The notes below the pieces were generated by a model that worked only from the letters and a program-made list of their open reading frames with translations, made no database searches and was not told where the DNA came from. Positions 42,510-50,676 of a stretch of DNA of 64,000 nucleotides are shown here, piece after piece. Position numbers and translations under genes: made by a program. Origin of the DNA: Modicisalibacter sp049808615 (lineage in GTDB: Bacteria > Pseudomonadota > Gammaproteobacteria > Pseudomonadales > Halomonadaceae). Within the stretch, counting starts at the first letter, position 1, and each line of letters starts with the position of its first letter. The stretch lies in contig NZ_JBNCAN010000025.1 of NCBI RefSeq assembly GCF_049808615.1, positions 1-64,000 of the forward strand, read 5' to 3'.

Positions 42510-44000
42510 ATGGCCCGAAGCACCACCCCCGATGTCGATCTCGCTTTGTTCGGTGGCTTGGGTGATCTGGCGCTGCGCAAGCTGTATCCAGCGCTCTATC
42601 ATCTCGATCGTGACGACCTGTTGGCGGACGGCACACGGATTCTTGGCCTGGCGCGTCAGGAGATGGATACCAAGGCCTTTAGAGAACGCGTGCACAAGAC
42701 GCTCAAGACCTACGTCAAATCTGCTTCCTTGGAAAAAGAGTGCCTGGAGCGTTTTCTCGTGCGTCTCGAGTATCTGCAACTCGATTTCAGTAACGCCGAG
42801 GGCTTCAAGGCCATTCGCGAGTGGAGAGCGAATACCGCGCCGGAAAAAGGTAGCCCGCCCATGACGGTCTATCTAGCGGTACCCGCCAGCATCTTCGGCG
42901 ACATCTGCCATAACCTGCACAAAAGCGGCAGTCTTGATGACGAGACCCGGGTGGTGGTCGAAAAGCCTATCGGCTACGATCTCGAGTCGTCCCGGGAAAT
43001 CAACGATGCCATTGGCGCGGTGTTTCCCGAGTCTCGTATCTACCGCATTGACCACTACTTGGGCAAGGAAACCGTCCAGAACCTGATCGCGATGCGCTTT
43101 GCCAATCCGTTGTTCGGAACGCAGTGGAATCAGAATCATATCTCTCACGTCGAGATCACCGTCGCCGAACAGGTCGGCATCGAAGGTCGATGGGGGTACT
43201 TTGATAAAGCCGGACAGTTGCGCGACATGGTGCAGAATCATTTGCTGCAGCTTCTATGTCTGATTGCCATGGACCCTCCTTCCAATCTCGATGCGGATGC
43301 CATCCGCGATGAAAAGGTCAAGGTGCTCAAGGCGCTCAAACCGTTCAGCCGTGACTCGATTCCTCGAGATGTGGTGCGTGGCCAGTACATTGCCGGCTCG
43401 ATCGACGGTGTCAGCGTGCCGGGTTATCTGGACGAGGAGGGAGCCAACGCGGATAGCCATACCGAAACCTTCGTCGCCATGCGCACCGAGGTCGCCAACT
43501 GGCGCTGGGCCGGCGTACCGTTCTATCTGCGTACCGGCAAGCGCATGCCGGAGAAGCTATCGCAGATTGTCATACATTTCCGTCAACAGGCGCACTACAT
43601 CTTCGATCCGGATCAGCGTAGCCTGGCCTCCAACAAGCTGATCATTCGTCTGCAGCCCGAGGAGGGCATCGCGCTGCAGGTGTTGACCAAGGACGGCGGT
43701 CTCGATAGGGGCATGCGTCTGCGCCCCGGACCGCTGCATCTGGATTTCAACAGCGCCTTCCCCAAGTCGCGCATTCCCGATGCCTACGAACGCCTCTTGC
43801 TGGAGGTCATGAAAGGTCAGCAATATCTGTTCGTGCGCCGAGACGAGGTCGAATATGCCTGGCGCTGGGCCGATCAATTGGTAGCGGCCTGGGATGAGCT
43901 CGATATGCCACCCCGGCGCTATCCGGCGGGTTCCTGGGGGCCGGTGGCCTCGATTGCCATGATCACCCAGGATGGTCGTTCCTGGTACGAGGATTACTGA
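42510..44000 (+). CDS. zwf: Glucose-6-phosphate 1-dehydrogenase
   Basis: A 496-residue enzyme, first step of the Entner-Doudoroff and oxidative pentose phosphate pathways (G6P + NAD(P) to 6-phosphogluconolactone). The NADP motif is FGGLGDLALRKLYPALY (GxxGDLxxRKL). The active-site His/Asp region is YRIDHYLGKETVQNL, followed by EITVAEQVGIEGRWGYFDKA and the substrate loop around FYLRTGKRMPEKL. The gene overlaps pgl by one base (TGATG). Divergent hexR indicates control by that repressor. Confidence 0.95.
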   Translation: MARSTTPDVDLALFGGLGDLALRKLYPALYHLDRDDLLADGTRILGLARQEMDTKAFRERVHKTLKTYVKSASLEKECLERFLVRLEYLQLDFSNAEGFKAIREWRANTAPEKGSPPMTVYLAVPASIFGDICHNLHKSGSLDDETRVVVEKPIGYDLESSREINDAIGAVFPESRIYRIDHYLGKETVQNLIAMRFANPLFGTQWNQNHISHVEITVAEQVGIEGRWGYFDKAGQLRDMVQNHLLQLLCLIAMDPPSNLDADAIRDEKVKVLKALKPFSRDSIPRDVVRGQYIAGSIDGVSVPGYLDEEGANADSHTETFVAMRTEVANWRWAGVPFYLRTGKRMPEKLSQIVIHFRQQAHYIFDPDQRSLASNKLIIRLQPEEGIALQVLTKDGGLDRGMRLRPGPLHLDFNSAFPKSRIPDAYERLLLEVMKGQQYLFVRRDEVEYAWRWADQLVAAWDELDMPPRRYPAGSWGPVASIAMITQDGRSWYEDY

Positions 44001-44689
44001 TGAGCTCATCCGTTTCCACATCGTCGTCACCCCCGCGCGAGCAGTTGGCGACCCAACTGGCGGAGTCCGTCGCCAGCGCTCTAGCGGTAGATCTGACTAA
44101 CCAGGAGCGTGTGCTGCTAATCGTCTCCGGTGGCTCGACACCGGTGCCGTTCTTCGCCCGCCTCGCGGCGGTGGACCTGCCTTGGGAGCGGGTCGATATC
44201 ACCCTGGCAGATGAGCGCTGGGTGGATGAAGAACATAAGGACAGCAATGCCCGGCTGGTACGCGAGCATTTGCTTCAAGGCCCGGCGGCTGCCGCACGCT
44301 TTCATCCGCTGACCACCGATGACGGCACGCCTGAGGAAGGCGCGCAGGAGGTTGCCAAACGTCTTGCCGGGCTTTCCTGGCCCGCCAGCGCTATCGTGCT
44401 GGGCATGGGGGGAGATGGTCACACTGCGTCACTGTTCCCCGATAGTGGCGAGTTGAGCCTGGCCTTGAGTTCCGACGAGGCAACGGTAGCGGTGCGCGCG
44501 CCCAGCGTTCCCCAGCCGCGCATTACTCTAAGCGCGGGCTGGTTGCACCAGGCAAGACGCCACATGCTGCATATCGTCGGCGACGACAAGCGTGCCGTGT
44601 TGGCCCGCGCCATGGGAGGCGACGACGTGCGAGAGTTGCCCATCCGCGTTTTTCTGAGTTGTCCGCTCGCTATCTACTGGGCGCCCTGA
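44000..44689 (+). CDS. pgl: 6-phosphogluconolactonase
   Basis: A 229-residue Pgl (DevB type). Visible segments are LLIVSGGSTPVPFFARLAA, DITLADERWVDEEHKDSNARLVREHLL, GMGGDGHTASLFPDSGEL and a SIH-type end region. It hydrolyses 6-phosphogluconolactone to 6-phosphogluconate. It is coupled to zwf through a shared TGATG and lies 24 bases before eda. Confidence 0.93.
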   Translation: MSSSVSTSSSPPREQLATQLAESVASALAVDLTNQERVLLIVSGGSTPVPFFARLAAVDLPWERVDITLADERWVDEEHKDSNARLVREHLLQGPAAAARFHPLTTDDGTPEEGAQEVAKRLAGLSWPASAIVLGMGGDGHTASLFPDSGELSLALSSDEATVAVRAPSVPQPRITLSAGWLHQARRHMLHIVGDDKRAVLARAMGGDDVRELPIRVFLSCPLAIYWAP

Positions 44690-44713
44690 GCTGAATTTCT
44701 AGTGGAGTACATC

Positions 44714-45376
44714 ATGAGTATCGAAAAGCAACTGCCTTCGACCCGCACCACGGAACTCGACAGCATCTGTCTTAGAGCCGAGGTCATCCCGGTACTGACG
44801 ATCGAACGCCTGGAGGATGCCGTACCCTTGGGGCGAGCTCTGGTGAAGGGTGGTCTGCCGGTGCTCGAGATCACACTGCGCACCGACTGTGCCCTGGAGG
44901 CCATCAAGCGTATGAACGAGGTGCTTCCCAGAGCCAGTGTCGGCGCCGGCACGGTGCTGACGCCGGCTCAATACCGTCAGGCCGAGAAAGTGGGAGCCGA
45001 TTTTGTGGTCACGCCCGGGGCCACCGATGCGCTATACCGCTACGGCGTGAGCAGTCCCGTGCCGATGCTGCCGGGGGTGGCGACCATTTCCGAGCTGATG
45101 ACCGGCTGGCAGTATGGCTATCGGCGCTTCAAGTTCTTTCCGGCAGAGGCCAGTGGTGGCGTGGCGGCACTCAAGTCCTTCGCTGCCCCCATTCCAGGAG
45201 CGCACTTCTGTCCCACCGGCGGCATTACCCTGGACAACGCCGAGAGTTATCTCAAACTTCCCAATGTGATGTGCGTGGGCGGCTCCTGGATCACACCCAA
45301 GAAGCTTATCGATGCCGGGGATTGGGAAGGCATTCGCGCCTTGGCGCGGCAGGCCGCGGATCGTTTTCATCACTGA
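44714..45376 (+). CDS. eda: KDPG/KHG aldolase
   Basis: A 220-residue 2-keto-3-deoxy-6-phosphogluconate aldolase. The catalytic Glu is in VLEITLRTDCALEAIKRM, the Schiff-base Lys in RRFKFFPAEASGG, and there are also GAGTVLTPAQ and HFCPTGGITLDNAESYLKLP. It splits KDPG to pyruvate and glyceraldehyde-3-phosphate, completing the pathway encoded by the operon apart from Edd, which is not in this window. ATG 44714 is preferred over 44702 for GGAG spacing. Confidence 0.94.
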   Translation: MSIEKQLPSTRTTELDSICLRAEVIPVLTIERLEDAVPLGRALVKGGLPVLEITLRTDCALEAIKRMNEVLPRASVGAGTVLTPAQYRQAEKVGADFVVTPGATDALYRYGVSSPVPMLPGVATISELMTGWQYGYRRFKFFPAEASGGVAALKSFAAPIPGAHFCPTGGITLDNAESYLKLPNVMCVGGSWITPKKLIDAGDWEGIRALARQAADRFHH

Positions 45377-45399
45377 CCAAGCAACGCAGATGACAGGGG

Positions 45400-46017
45400 G
45401 TGAACTCGGTGGATGACGAGGTCGATCGACGGCTTTGCAGTCCCGCTGTGGCACGTAACCGCGATGCGATCCTCGCGGTACTGCGCGACGTATTGCCGGC
45501 GCGTGGCAAGGTGCTGGAGATCGCCAGCGGCAGCGGCGAGCATGCGCTGTACGCTGCCCGCCATCTACCGACGATTCGCTGGCAGCCCAGCGATCCTAGT
45601 CCTCAGGCGTTGGCCTCCATCGCCGCCTGGCGCGATGCCGAGCCGCTCGATAACCTGCTCGAGCCCTTGCAGTTGGATGTTACCGTCCGACCTTGGCCGC
45701 TGAGAGACTTCGACGCCTTGGTGTGCATCAATATGATTCACATCGCCCCCTGGGAGGCGGCTCAGGCCCTGTTCATAGAAGCCGGTGAGCGTCTGGGCAA
45801 GGGCGGTGTGTTGTATTTGTACGGCCCTTTCAAGCGGGATGGGCAGCACACGGCCGAGAGCAATGCAGTCTTCGATGCGGATCTGCGTCGACGCGATCCG
45901 CGCTGGGGCATCCGGGATCTGAACAACATAGAAGCGCTGGCCGGAGAACATGGCTTGAGTGTCGACCGTATCGTCGAGATGCCGGCCAACAATCTCAGCC
46001 TGGTGTTGCGAAAGTAG
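45400..46017 (+). CDS. DUF938-family SAM-dependent methyltransferase-like protein
   Basis: A 205-residue class I methyltransferase-like protein of the DUF938 family. It has CSPAVARNRDAIL, the SAM loop VLEIASGSGEHALYAARHLP, the motif WQPSDPSPQALASIAAW and CINMIHIAPWEAAQALF, then GVLYLYGPFKRDGQHTAESN. Substrate unknown. The start is GTG at 45400 or, with better spacing to AGGGGG, GTG at 45409. It follows eda by 23 bases but is not part of the metabolic pathway. Confidence 0.82.
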   Translation: MNSVDDEVDRRLCSPAVARNRDAILAVLRDVLPARGKVLEIASGSGEHALYAARHLPTIRWQPSDPSPQALASIAAWRDAEPLDNLLEPLQLDVTVRPWPLRDFDALVCINMIHIAPWEAAQALFIEAGERLGKGGVLYLYGPFKRDGQHTAESNAVFDADLRRRDPRWGIRDLNNIEALAGEHGLSVDRIVEMPANNLSLVLRK

Positions 46018-46137
46018 TGCTGCGTCAAACGAGAGGCAAGGCGCATTGACTTGATTAATTCGGCGCTGCCCCAAACACTGTAAGCTAATGACTGATCCCA
46101 CGATCGGGTTTCGACCGGTCAAGAAAGGAGGCTATCC

Positions 46138-46389
46138 ATGTCCGCGTCCGATTTTGCACAAGAGTTTCGCCTGGACAAACCTTGTCCCAATTGCGGCAAT
46201 CATCGTATGCGCGTTTCCCAGGAGAAGAACCCGGATGACAAGGTGTTCTGCGGTTCCTGCAATACCTTCGTGTGTCTTTACCGGGAAGCCCAGGATCGTC
46301 TGGAAAACGATCCCAAGAGCGAAAAAGAGGAGCTCATCGAACGAGTGAGCAACAAGGATTTCGACAAGGGGTTCGATAAAGACTCCTAA
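46138..46389 (+). CDS. Small zinc-ribbon protein
   Basis: An 83-residue protein with two CxxC pairs (CPNCGNHRMRV and CGSCNTFVC) making a zinc ribbon in residues about 16-46, then a charged helix ending KDFDKGFDKDS. No family is recognised with confidence. Start is clear: AAAGGAGG sits 8 bases upstream of the ATG. Function unknown; nucleic-acid or protein binding is possible. Confidence 0.75.
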   Translation: MSASDFAQEFRLDKPCPNCGNHRMRVSQEKNPDDKVFCGSCNTFVCLYREAQDRLENDPKSEKEELIERVSNKDFDKGFDKDS

Positions 46390-46425
46390 AGCTGAGATCC
46401 ATCGCGTCTAGAAGCGCATTTTGCA

Positions 46426-46450
46426 CCATGGTCAGCACCCGGGACCATGG
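46426..46450. repeat. 8-bp perfect inverted repeat after the zinc-ribbon gene
   Basis: CCATGGTC (46426-46433) and GACCATGG (46443-46450) flank a 9-base loop. The hairpin is 36 bases after the zinc-ribbon stop and lacks a T-run, so it may be an RNA-processing hairpin or protein-binding dyad rather than a classical terminator. Confidence 0.5.
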
Positions 46451-46620
46451 CGCGCTAACCTGAATGTCCTCCAGGTGTCCCCCTTGATGCCGCAAGGAAT
46501 CGTCCGCCTTACCGCCTAACTGCTGTCACCTTCTTTCCATAATTCGACTTTTGGCGTATGCGCTTGAGGGGTGTATTGTTGCGACGCAACACGCAGCAGG
46601 TCATGAACGGATTCTAAGCA

Positions 46621-47694
46621 ATGTCGCGGAGTCTAACTATGTGGCAGAAACTCGCAGGTCTGGTAGGCGTTTCGTCCGTTCCCCAGGTCAGTCTCGCCTT
46701 GCAGGGCGGTGGCGCTCATGGCGCCTATACCTGGGGAGTGCTGGACCGTTTACTCGAAGAGGGTTGGCGGATCGAGGGCGTCAGTGGTACCAGCGCCGGG
46801 GCGATGAACGCCGTCGCCCTTGCCCAGGGATGGATGAACGACGGTGCGGAAGGTGCACGGGAGTCCCTGGCGAACTTCTGGCAAGCAGTGACGGATCGCG
46901 CACCGTTTCACCTGGATTTCCTGCAGCAAATCGATCCCAATGGCGACGCCGCCATGCCTGTATCAATGCATATGATGCAGACGCTCACGAAGATGCTCTC
47001 GCCGTATCAGTTCAATCCACTGGATATCAATCCCCTGCGCGATATTCTGCAGGAGCAGTTCGATTTCGAGCGCCTGAGACAAGCCTGTCCGCTCAAGCTC
47101 TTCATCGCGGCCACCCATGTCGGAACCGGCAAGGTAAAGCTATTCGGCAACCGGGAGCTCAGCGAGAAGGCCCTGCTGGCTTCCGCCTGCCTTCCAAGCG
47201 TGCATCAAGCGGTAGAAATCGAGGATGAGTACTACTGGGACGGTGGTTATACCGCCAATCCTGCGATCTATCCGCTGGTTTACGATTGCCAGACGCCGGA
47301 TATCCTGTTGATCTTGCTTGATTCTCTCGAGATCCAAGAGCTCCCTCGCAGCGCCAAGGGGATTGCCAGCCGTAGCATGGAGTTGAGTTTTTCTTCCAGT
47401 TTCCTGCGGGAGATGCGCACCCTCTGCCAGGCGCGCAGCTATATCGCTACCTCGTCGTCTCGTGCTTGGCTGCCTCGAGGGCGTCTGGAGCGCCTGTTGG
47501 AGCGTCTGCGCTTTCATCTAATCGAGGCTGACGATCTTGCGGATATGAACAGTATCAGTAAGCTCAATGCGTCTAATGGATTCATCAGCCACCTGCGTGA
47601 TCTCGGCCGAAATAGAACCGAACGCTGGTTGGCTGCCAATGAACGTTCAGTCGGACGCCATGCCTCGGTGCAAATAGAGCGGCTCTTTACTTGA
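46621..47694 (+). CDS. Patatin-like phospholipase A
   Basis: A 357-residue patatin-domain lipase. It has the oxyanion motif LALQGGGAHGAYTWGVLD, nucleophile Ser in GVSGTSAGAMNAVALA (GxSxG) and catalytic Asp in YYWDGGYTANPAIYP (DGG). No signal peptide. It is a paralogue of the protein at 49354-50370, matching over the whole length including SPYQFNPLDINPLRDILQEQ. These enzymes hydrolyse acyl esters; members in proteobacteria include PHA-related and virulence lipases. Confidence 0.85.
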   Translation: MSRSLTMWQKLAGLVGVSSVPQVSLALQGGGAHGAYTWGVLDRLLEEGWRIEGVSGTSAGAMNAVALAQGWMNDGAEGARESLANFWQAVTDRAPFHLDFLQQIDPNGDAAMPVSMHMMQTLTKMLSPYQFNPLDINPLRDILQEQFDFERLRQACPLKLFIAATHVGTGKVKLFGNRELSEKALLASACLPSVHQAVEIEDEYYWDGGYTANPAIYPLVYDCQTPDILLILLDSLEIQELPRSAKGIASRSMELSFSSSFLREMRTLCQARSYIATSSSRAWLPRGRLERLLERLRFHLIEADDLADMNSISKLNASNGFISHLRDLGRNRTERWLAANERSVGRHASVQIERLFT

Positions 47695-47729
47695 ATGGCT
47701 TTGCCTGAGCCGCTCCTGAGGTTTTGACG

Positions 47730-49142
47730 CTATAGCAGTTCTTCCGCTGCCAGGGCCAGGCGAGAGCGTTCGACGCTCTTAAGGGTGACATGGCCGGCAT
47801 GGGGCCAGTCGCGAAAACGCTCGACGACCGCGGCCATGCCACAGGTATTGGTGGTGAGGTAAGGCGTGTCGATCTGGCCGACGTTACCCAGGCACACGAT
47901 CTTGGTGTTGCGACCGGCCCGGGTGATCAGGGATTTCAGTTGTTTCGGTGTGAAGTTCTGGGCCTCGTCGATGATCAGGAACGTATCGTTCAGTGTGCGT
48001 CCACGCATGAAGGTTGGCGAGCGGATCTGCACTCGTGAGCCGATCAGTTGACGGGTAGCGCCTTCGCTCCAGCTCGAAGTGCCGTCCCTCTCGTCCCGAA
48101 GCAGATTGTCCATGTTGTCATGGAAGGCCCCCATCCAGGGCGACATCTTTTCCTCTTCGGTGCCAGGCAGAAAGCCGATGTCCTCGCCCATGGGGATCGG
48201 CGCGCGAGTGAAGACGATGCGCTCGAACAGCTTGGTATCCAGGGTTTGCTGGAAGGCGGCAGCCAGGGTCATGAAGGTCTTGCCGGTACCGGCGCTGCCG
48301 GCGATGGTGACCAGGTCGATCTCCGGGTCCATCAGCAGGTTGAGGGTAAAGTTCTGACGGCTGTCGTGAGCATGCACGCCCCACACGCCGGCATGGTGAC
48401 GGTAGTTGGTCAACAGTTGAAGGCGCGCACTGTTCGGGGTGAGGTCGCGAACGATGGCCTCGAAATCGGCGCCATTGTCACTGTCGGAGACCAGCATGCC
48501 GATGTGCCAATCAGGGGGCATCTCGCCACTGAGATGGTAGAAGAGGTGGTGATCGACGCGCTCGACCTTGACCTCGACGTTGAGCGACTCCCATAGGCCC
48601 GCGCCGTCCTTGCCGGCGATGGTGTAGACCTTGGCGCCTTCGATCATGACGTCGCTGTCGCTGAACACGCGATCGTTACGATAATCCTCCACCGGCACGT
48701 TCAACGCCGCTGCCTTGACCCGCAGGTTGATATCCTTAGTGATCAGAATCACCGAGGCATCCGGGCGCTCATCTCGCAGGCGACAGGTCTCGGCCAGGAT
48801 ACGATTGTCGGCGTTATCCTCCAGGTGATCGAGAGGTTGCAGATTGCTGTAGCACAGGAAGCGCAGACGCCCCCCTTGACCGACGGCATCGATCAAGGGA
48901 ATGCCCTGCTGGATTTCGTCGAAGGAGACGGCACTGGTGAGTTCGGACAACGTACGGCTGACCTGCCGGGCGGTACGCGCAATGTCACGCACGCCGTTCT
49001 TGAGTTTGTCGAGTTCCTCGAGCACGGTCATGGGAATGACCACATCGTGTTCTTCGAAATGATAAAGCGCAGCGGGATCGTGGAGCAGAACGTTGGTGTC
49101 GAGTACGTAAAGGCGGGTGACTTTCTTGTCGATTCGAACCAT
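47730..49142 (-). CDS. PhoH-family ATPase with PIN domain (YlaK-like)
   Basis: A 470-residue protein. Residues about 10-140 are a PIN nuclease-like domain (LYVLDTNVLLHDPAALYHFE, VVIPMTVLEELDKLKNGVRD). From about residue 250 lies a PhoH ATPase with Walker A in AGSAGTGKTFMTLAAAFQ, ITRAPIPMGEDIGFLPGTEE and Walker B-like FLIIDEAQNFTPKQLK. PIN-PhoH proteins are putative RNA helicase/ribonucleases. It converges with the first patatin gene with a 35-base gap. Confidence 0.9.
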   Translation of the reverse strand: MVRIDKKVTRLYVLDTNVLLHDPAALYHFEEHDVVIPMTVLEELDKLKNGVRDIARTARQVSRTLSELTSAVSFDEIQQGIPLIDAVGQGGRLRFLCYSNLQPLDHLEDNADNRILAETCRLRDERPDASVILITKDINLRVKAAALNVPVEDYRNDRVFSDSDVMIEGAKVYTIAGKDGAGLWESLNVEVKVERVDHHLFYHLSGEMPPDWHIGMLVSDSDNGADFEAIVRDLTPNSARLQLLTNYRHHAGVWGVHAHDSRQNFTLNLLMDPEIDLVTIAGSAGTGKTFMTLAAAFQQTLDTKLFERIVFTRAPIPMGEDIGFLPGTEEEKMSPWMGAFHDNMDNLLRDERDGTSSWSEGATRQLIGSRVQIRSPTFMRGRTLNDTFLIIDEAQNFTPKQLKSLITRAGRNTKIVCLGNVGQIDTPYLTTNTCGMAAVVERFRDWPHAGHVTLKSVERSRLALAAEELL

Positions 49143-49353
49143 CGGCGTAGGTACTCCTGAAAGTAACGGCGATGAACGACGCCAGTTGCGGAAATGTCAT
49201 CTGCGTGACATCGATGCTCAGACGTCGTCTTCCTGACTACAAGTTGTGGGCTCCTTTCAAAAGTGGTCAATGGACTCTTTCTTCAACATGATGCTTTCAA
49301 CATGGACCTTTGACATCGGGAATGCCATTAGTGTCATTCCACGTTTACGACAT

Positions 49354-50370
49354 TTACATGTAAACCGAATCGATATCCAGCGTCGAACGTTCGCCGAGTG
49401 CCTCGAAATTTTCGTCGAGCCAGGCCGCGGCGGTACGCCGGCCCTGGTTGCACAGATGTGTGAGGAAGGCCCATTCGGCATTGAGTTTGCTCGAAACGGA
49501 TAACGATTGCAGCGCATCTTCGGCATCGATGCGATGGAAGTGCGCGTCGCGATAACAGGTCATAGTGCTGTCGCTGACCTCGATCAGGCGTTTGAGCATG
49601 GCAATGGTGCGCACCTCCTTGATCAACGACGTATTGAAGGTGATCTCGTTCATGCGGTTGAGAATCTCCGGGGCGCTGCGTGGCACCTTGTCGCGATAGA
49701 TCGGGTTGATCTGCACGATGGCGATGTCGCGTGAATCGCACTCCTCCATCAATGGGAAGAGCGCCGGATTGCCCACATAGCCGCCATCCCAGTAGGCTTC
49801 GCCGTCGATTTCCACCGCCTTGTACAAAAACGGCAAGCAGGCGGAGGCCATGACCGCATCCAGGCTCATCTCCTCGCGTCGAAAGACCCGCTGCTTGCCC
49901 GAGCGCACGTTGGTTGCGGAAACGAACAGCTTGAGATACTGGCATGCCCGCACACGCTGGAAATCGACCCGCTCGGCGATAATGTCCCGCAGCGGATTGA
50001 TGCCCAGCGGATTGAACTGATAGGGCGAGATCACCCTGCTGAAAAGATCGAAGGACAGATAGCCCGGCGAGCAGTCCAGACTCCAGTTACCCATCCACAT
50101 GTCCAATGGCGTGCGTCGTATGGGGCTGAGCAGGGCCGCCTTGCTCACCGAGAACCAGAACTTTTCGAGTTCTTCCCGGGCGAGGTCTTCATTGCCTTCA
50201 AGCAAGCCGTCAGCGGTGATCACTGCGTTCATGGCACCGGCACTGGTACCGCTGATGCCCTCGATGCGCACTCGAGGGCTTTCGAGCAGATAGTCGAGCA
50301 CGCCCCAGGTGAAAGCGCCGTGAGCGCCACCACCTTGCAGGGCCAGATTGATCGCCTTGGCTTGAGTCAT
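49354..50370 (-). CDS. Patatin-like phospholipase B
   Basis: A 338-residue patatin-domain lipase, paralogous to 46621-47694. It has NLALQGGGAHGAFTWGVLDY, the GISGTSAGAMNAV nucleophile motif and AYWDGGYVGNPALFP with the catalytic Asp. It shares SPYQFNPLGINPLRDIIAER with its paralogue. Start ATG 50370 is preceded by GGGAGAA; a longer reading to 50466 has no ribosome site. It stands after PhoH, so the two paralogues flank it in opposite orientation. Confidence 0.85.
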   Translation of the reverse strand: MTQAKAINLALQGGGAHGAFTWGVLDYLLESPRVRIEGISGTSAGAMNAVITADGLLEGNEDLAREELEKFWFSVSKAALLSPIRRTPLDMWMGNWSLDCSPGYLSFDLFSRVISPYQFNPLGINPLRDIIAERVDFQRVRACQYLKLFVSATNVRSGKQRVFRREEMSLDAVMASACLPFLYKAVEIDGEAYWDGGYVGNPALFPLMEECDSRDIAIVQINPIYRDKVPRSAPEILNRMNEITFNTSLIKEVRTIAMLKRLIEVSDSTMTCYRDAHFHRIDAEDALQSLSVSSKLNAEWAFLTHLCNQGRRTAAAWLDENFEALGERSTLDIDSVYM

Positions 50371-50676
50371 CGTTCTCCCGTGGACATTTATCTGTCCTGT
50401 CATTGTGCATTGCAATATCGACCAGCATAGCTGCTGCTGGCGAAGGCGACAAACGCCCCAACCCAAGCTTCGATGTGCATGAGTGCCTAGAAGAGGGTTG
50501 TCCGCTGCCGCAGGACTTACCTTAACCGGGGTAGCCGTAAAAAATTATTTTGATGAATGAGAACAATAAAGCGTGCAAGTTCGTTGCTGAAAGTGCCACG
50601 CTTCATCGTGATTCATCTGTGCGTCAGCGCACTATGTACATGTGGTTTCTCCCCAGAGCCAATAAGGAAATTAGCC
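50371..50676. other. Intergenic region between divergent patatin B and the 655-residue protein
   Basis: About 306 bases without a supported gene. It must hold the promoters of both flanking genes. There is a near-palindrome ATTGTGCATTGCAAT near 50403-50417 and an AT-rich patch with AAAAAATTATTTTG near 50540. An in-frame extension of the downstream gene to 50557 is open but has no better start than 50677. No hairpin terminator seen. Confidence 0.4.
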
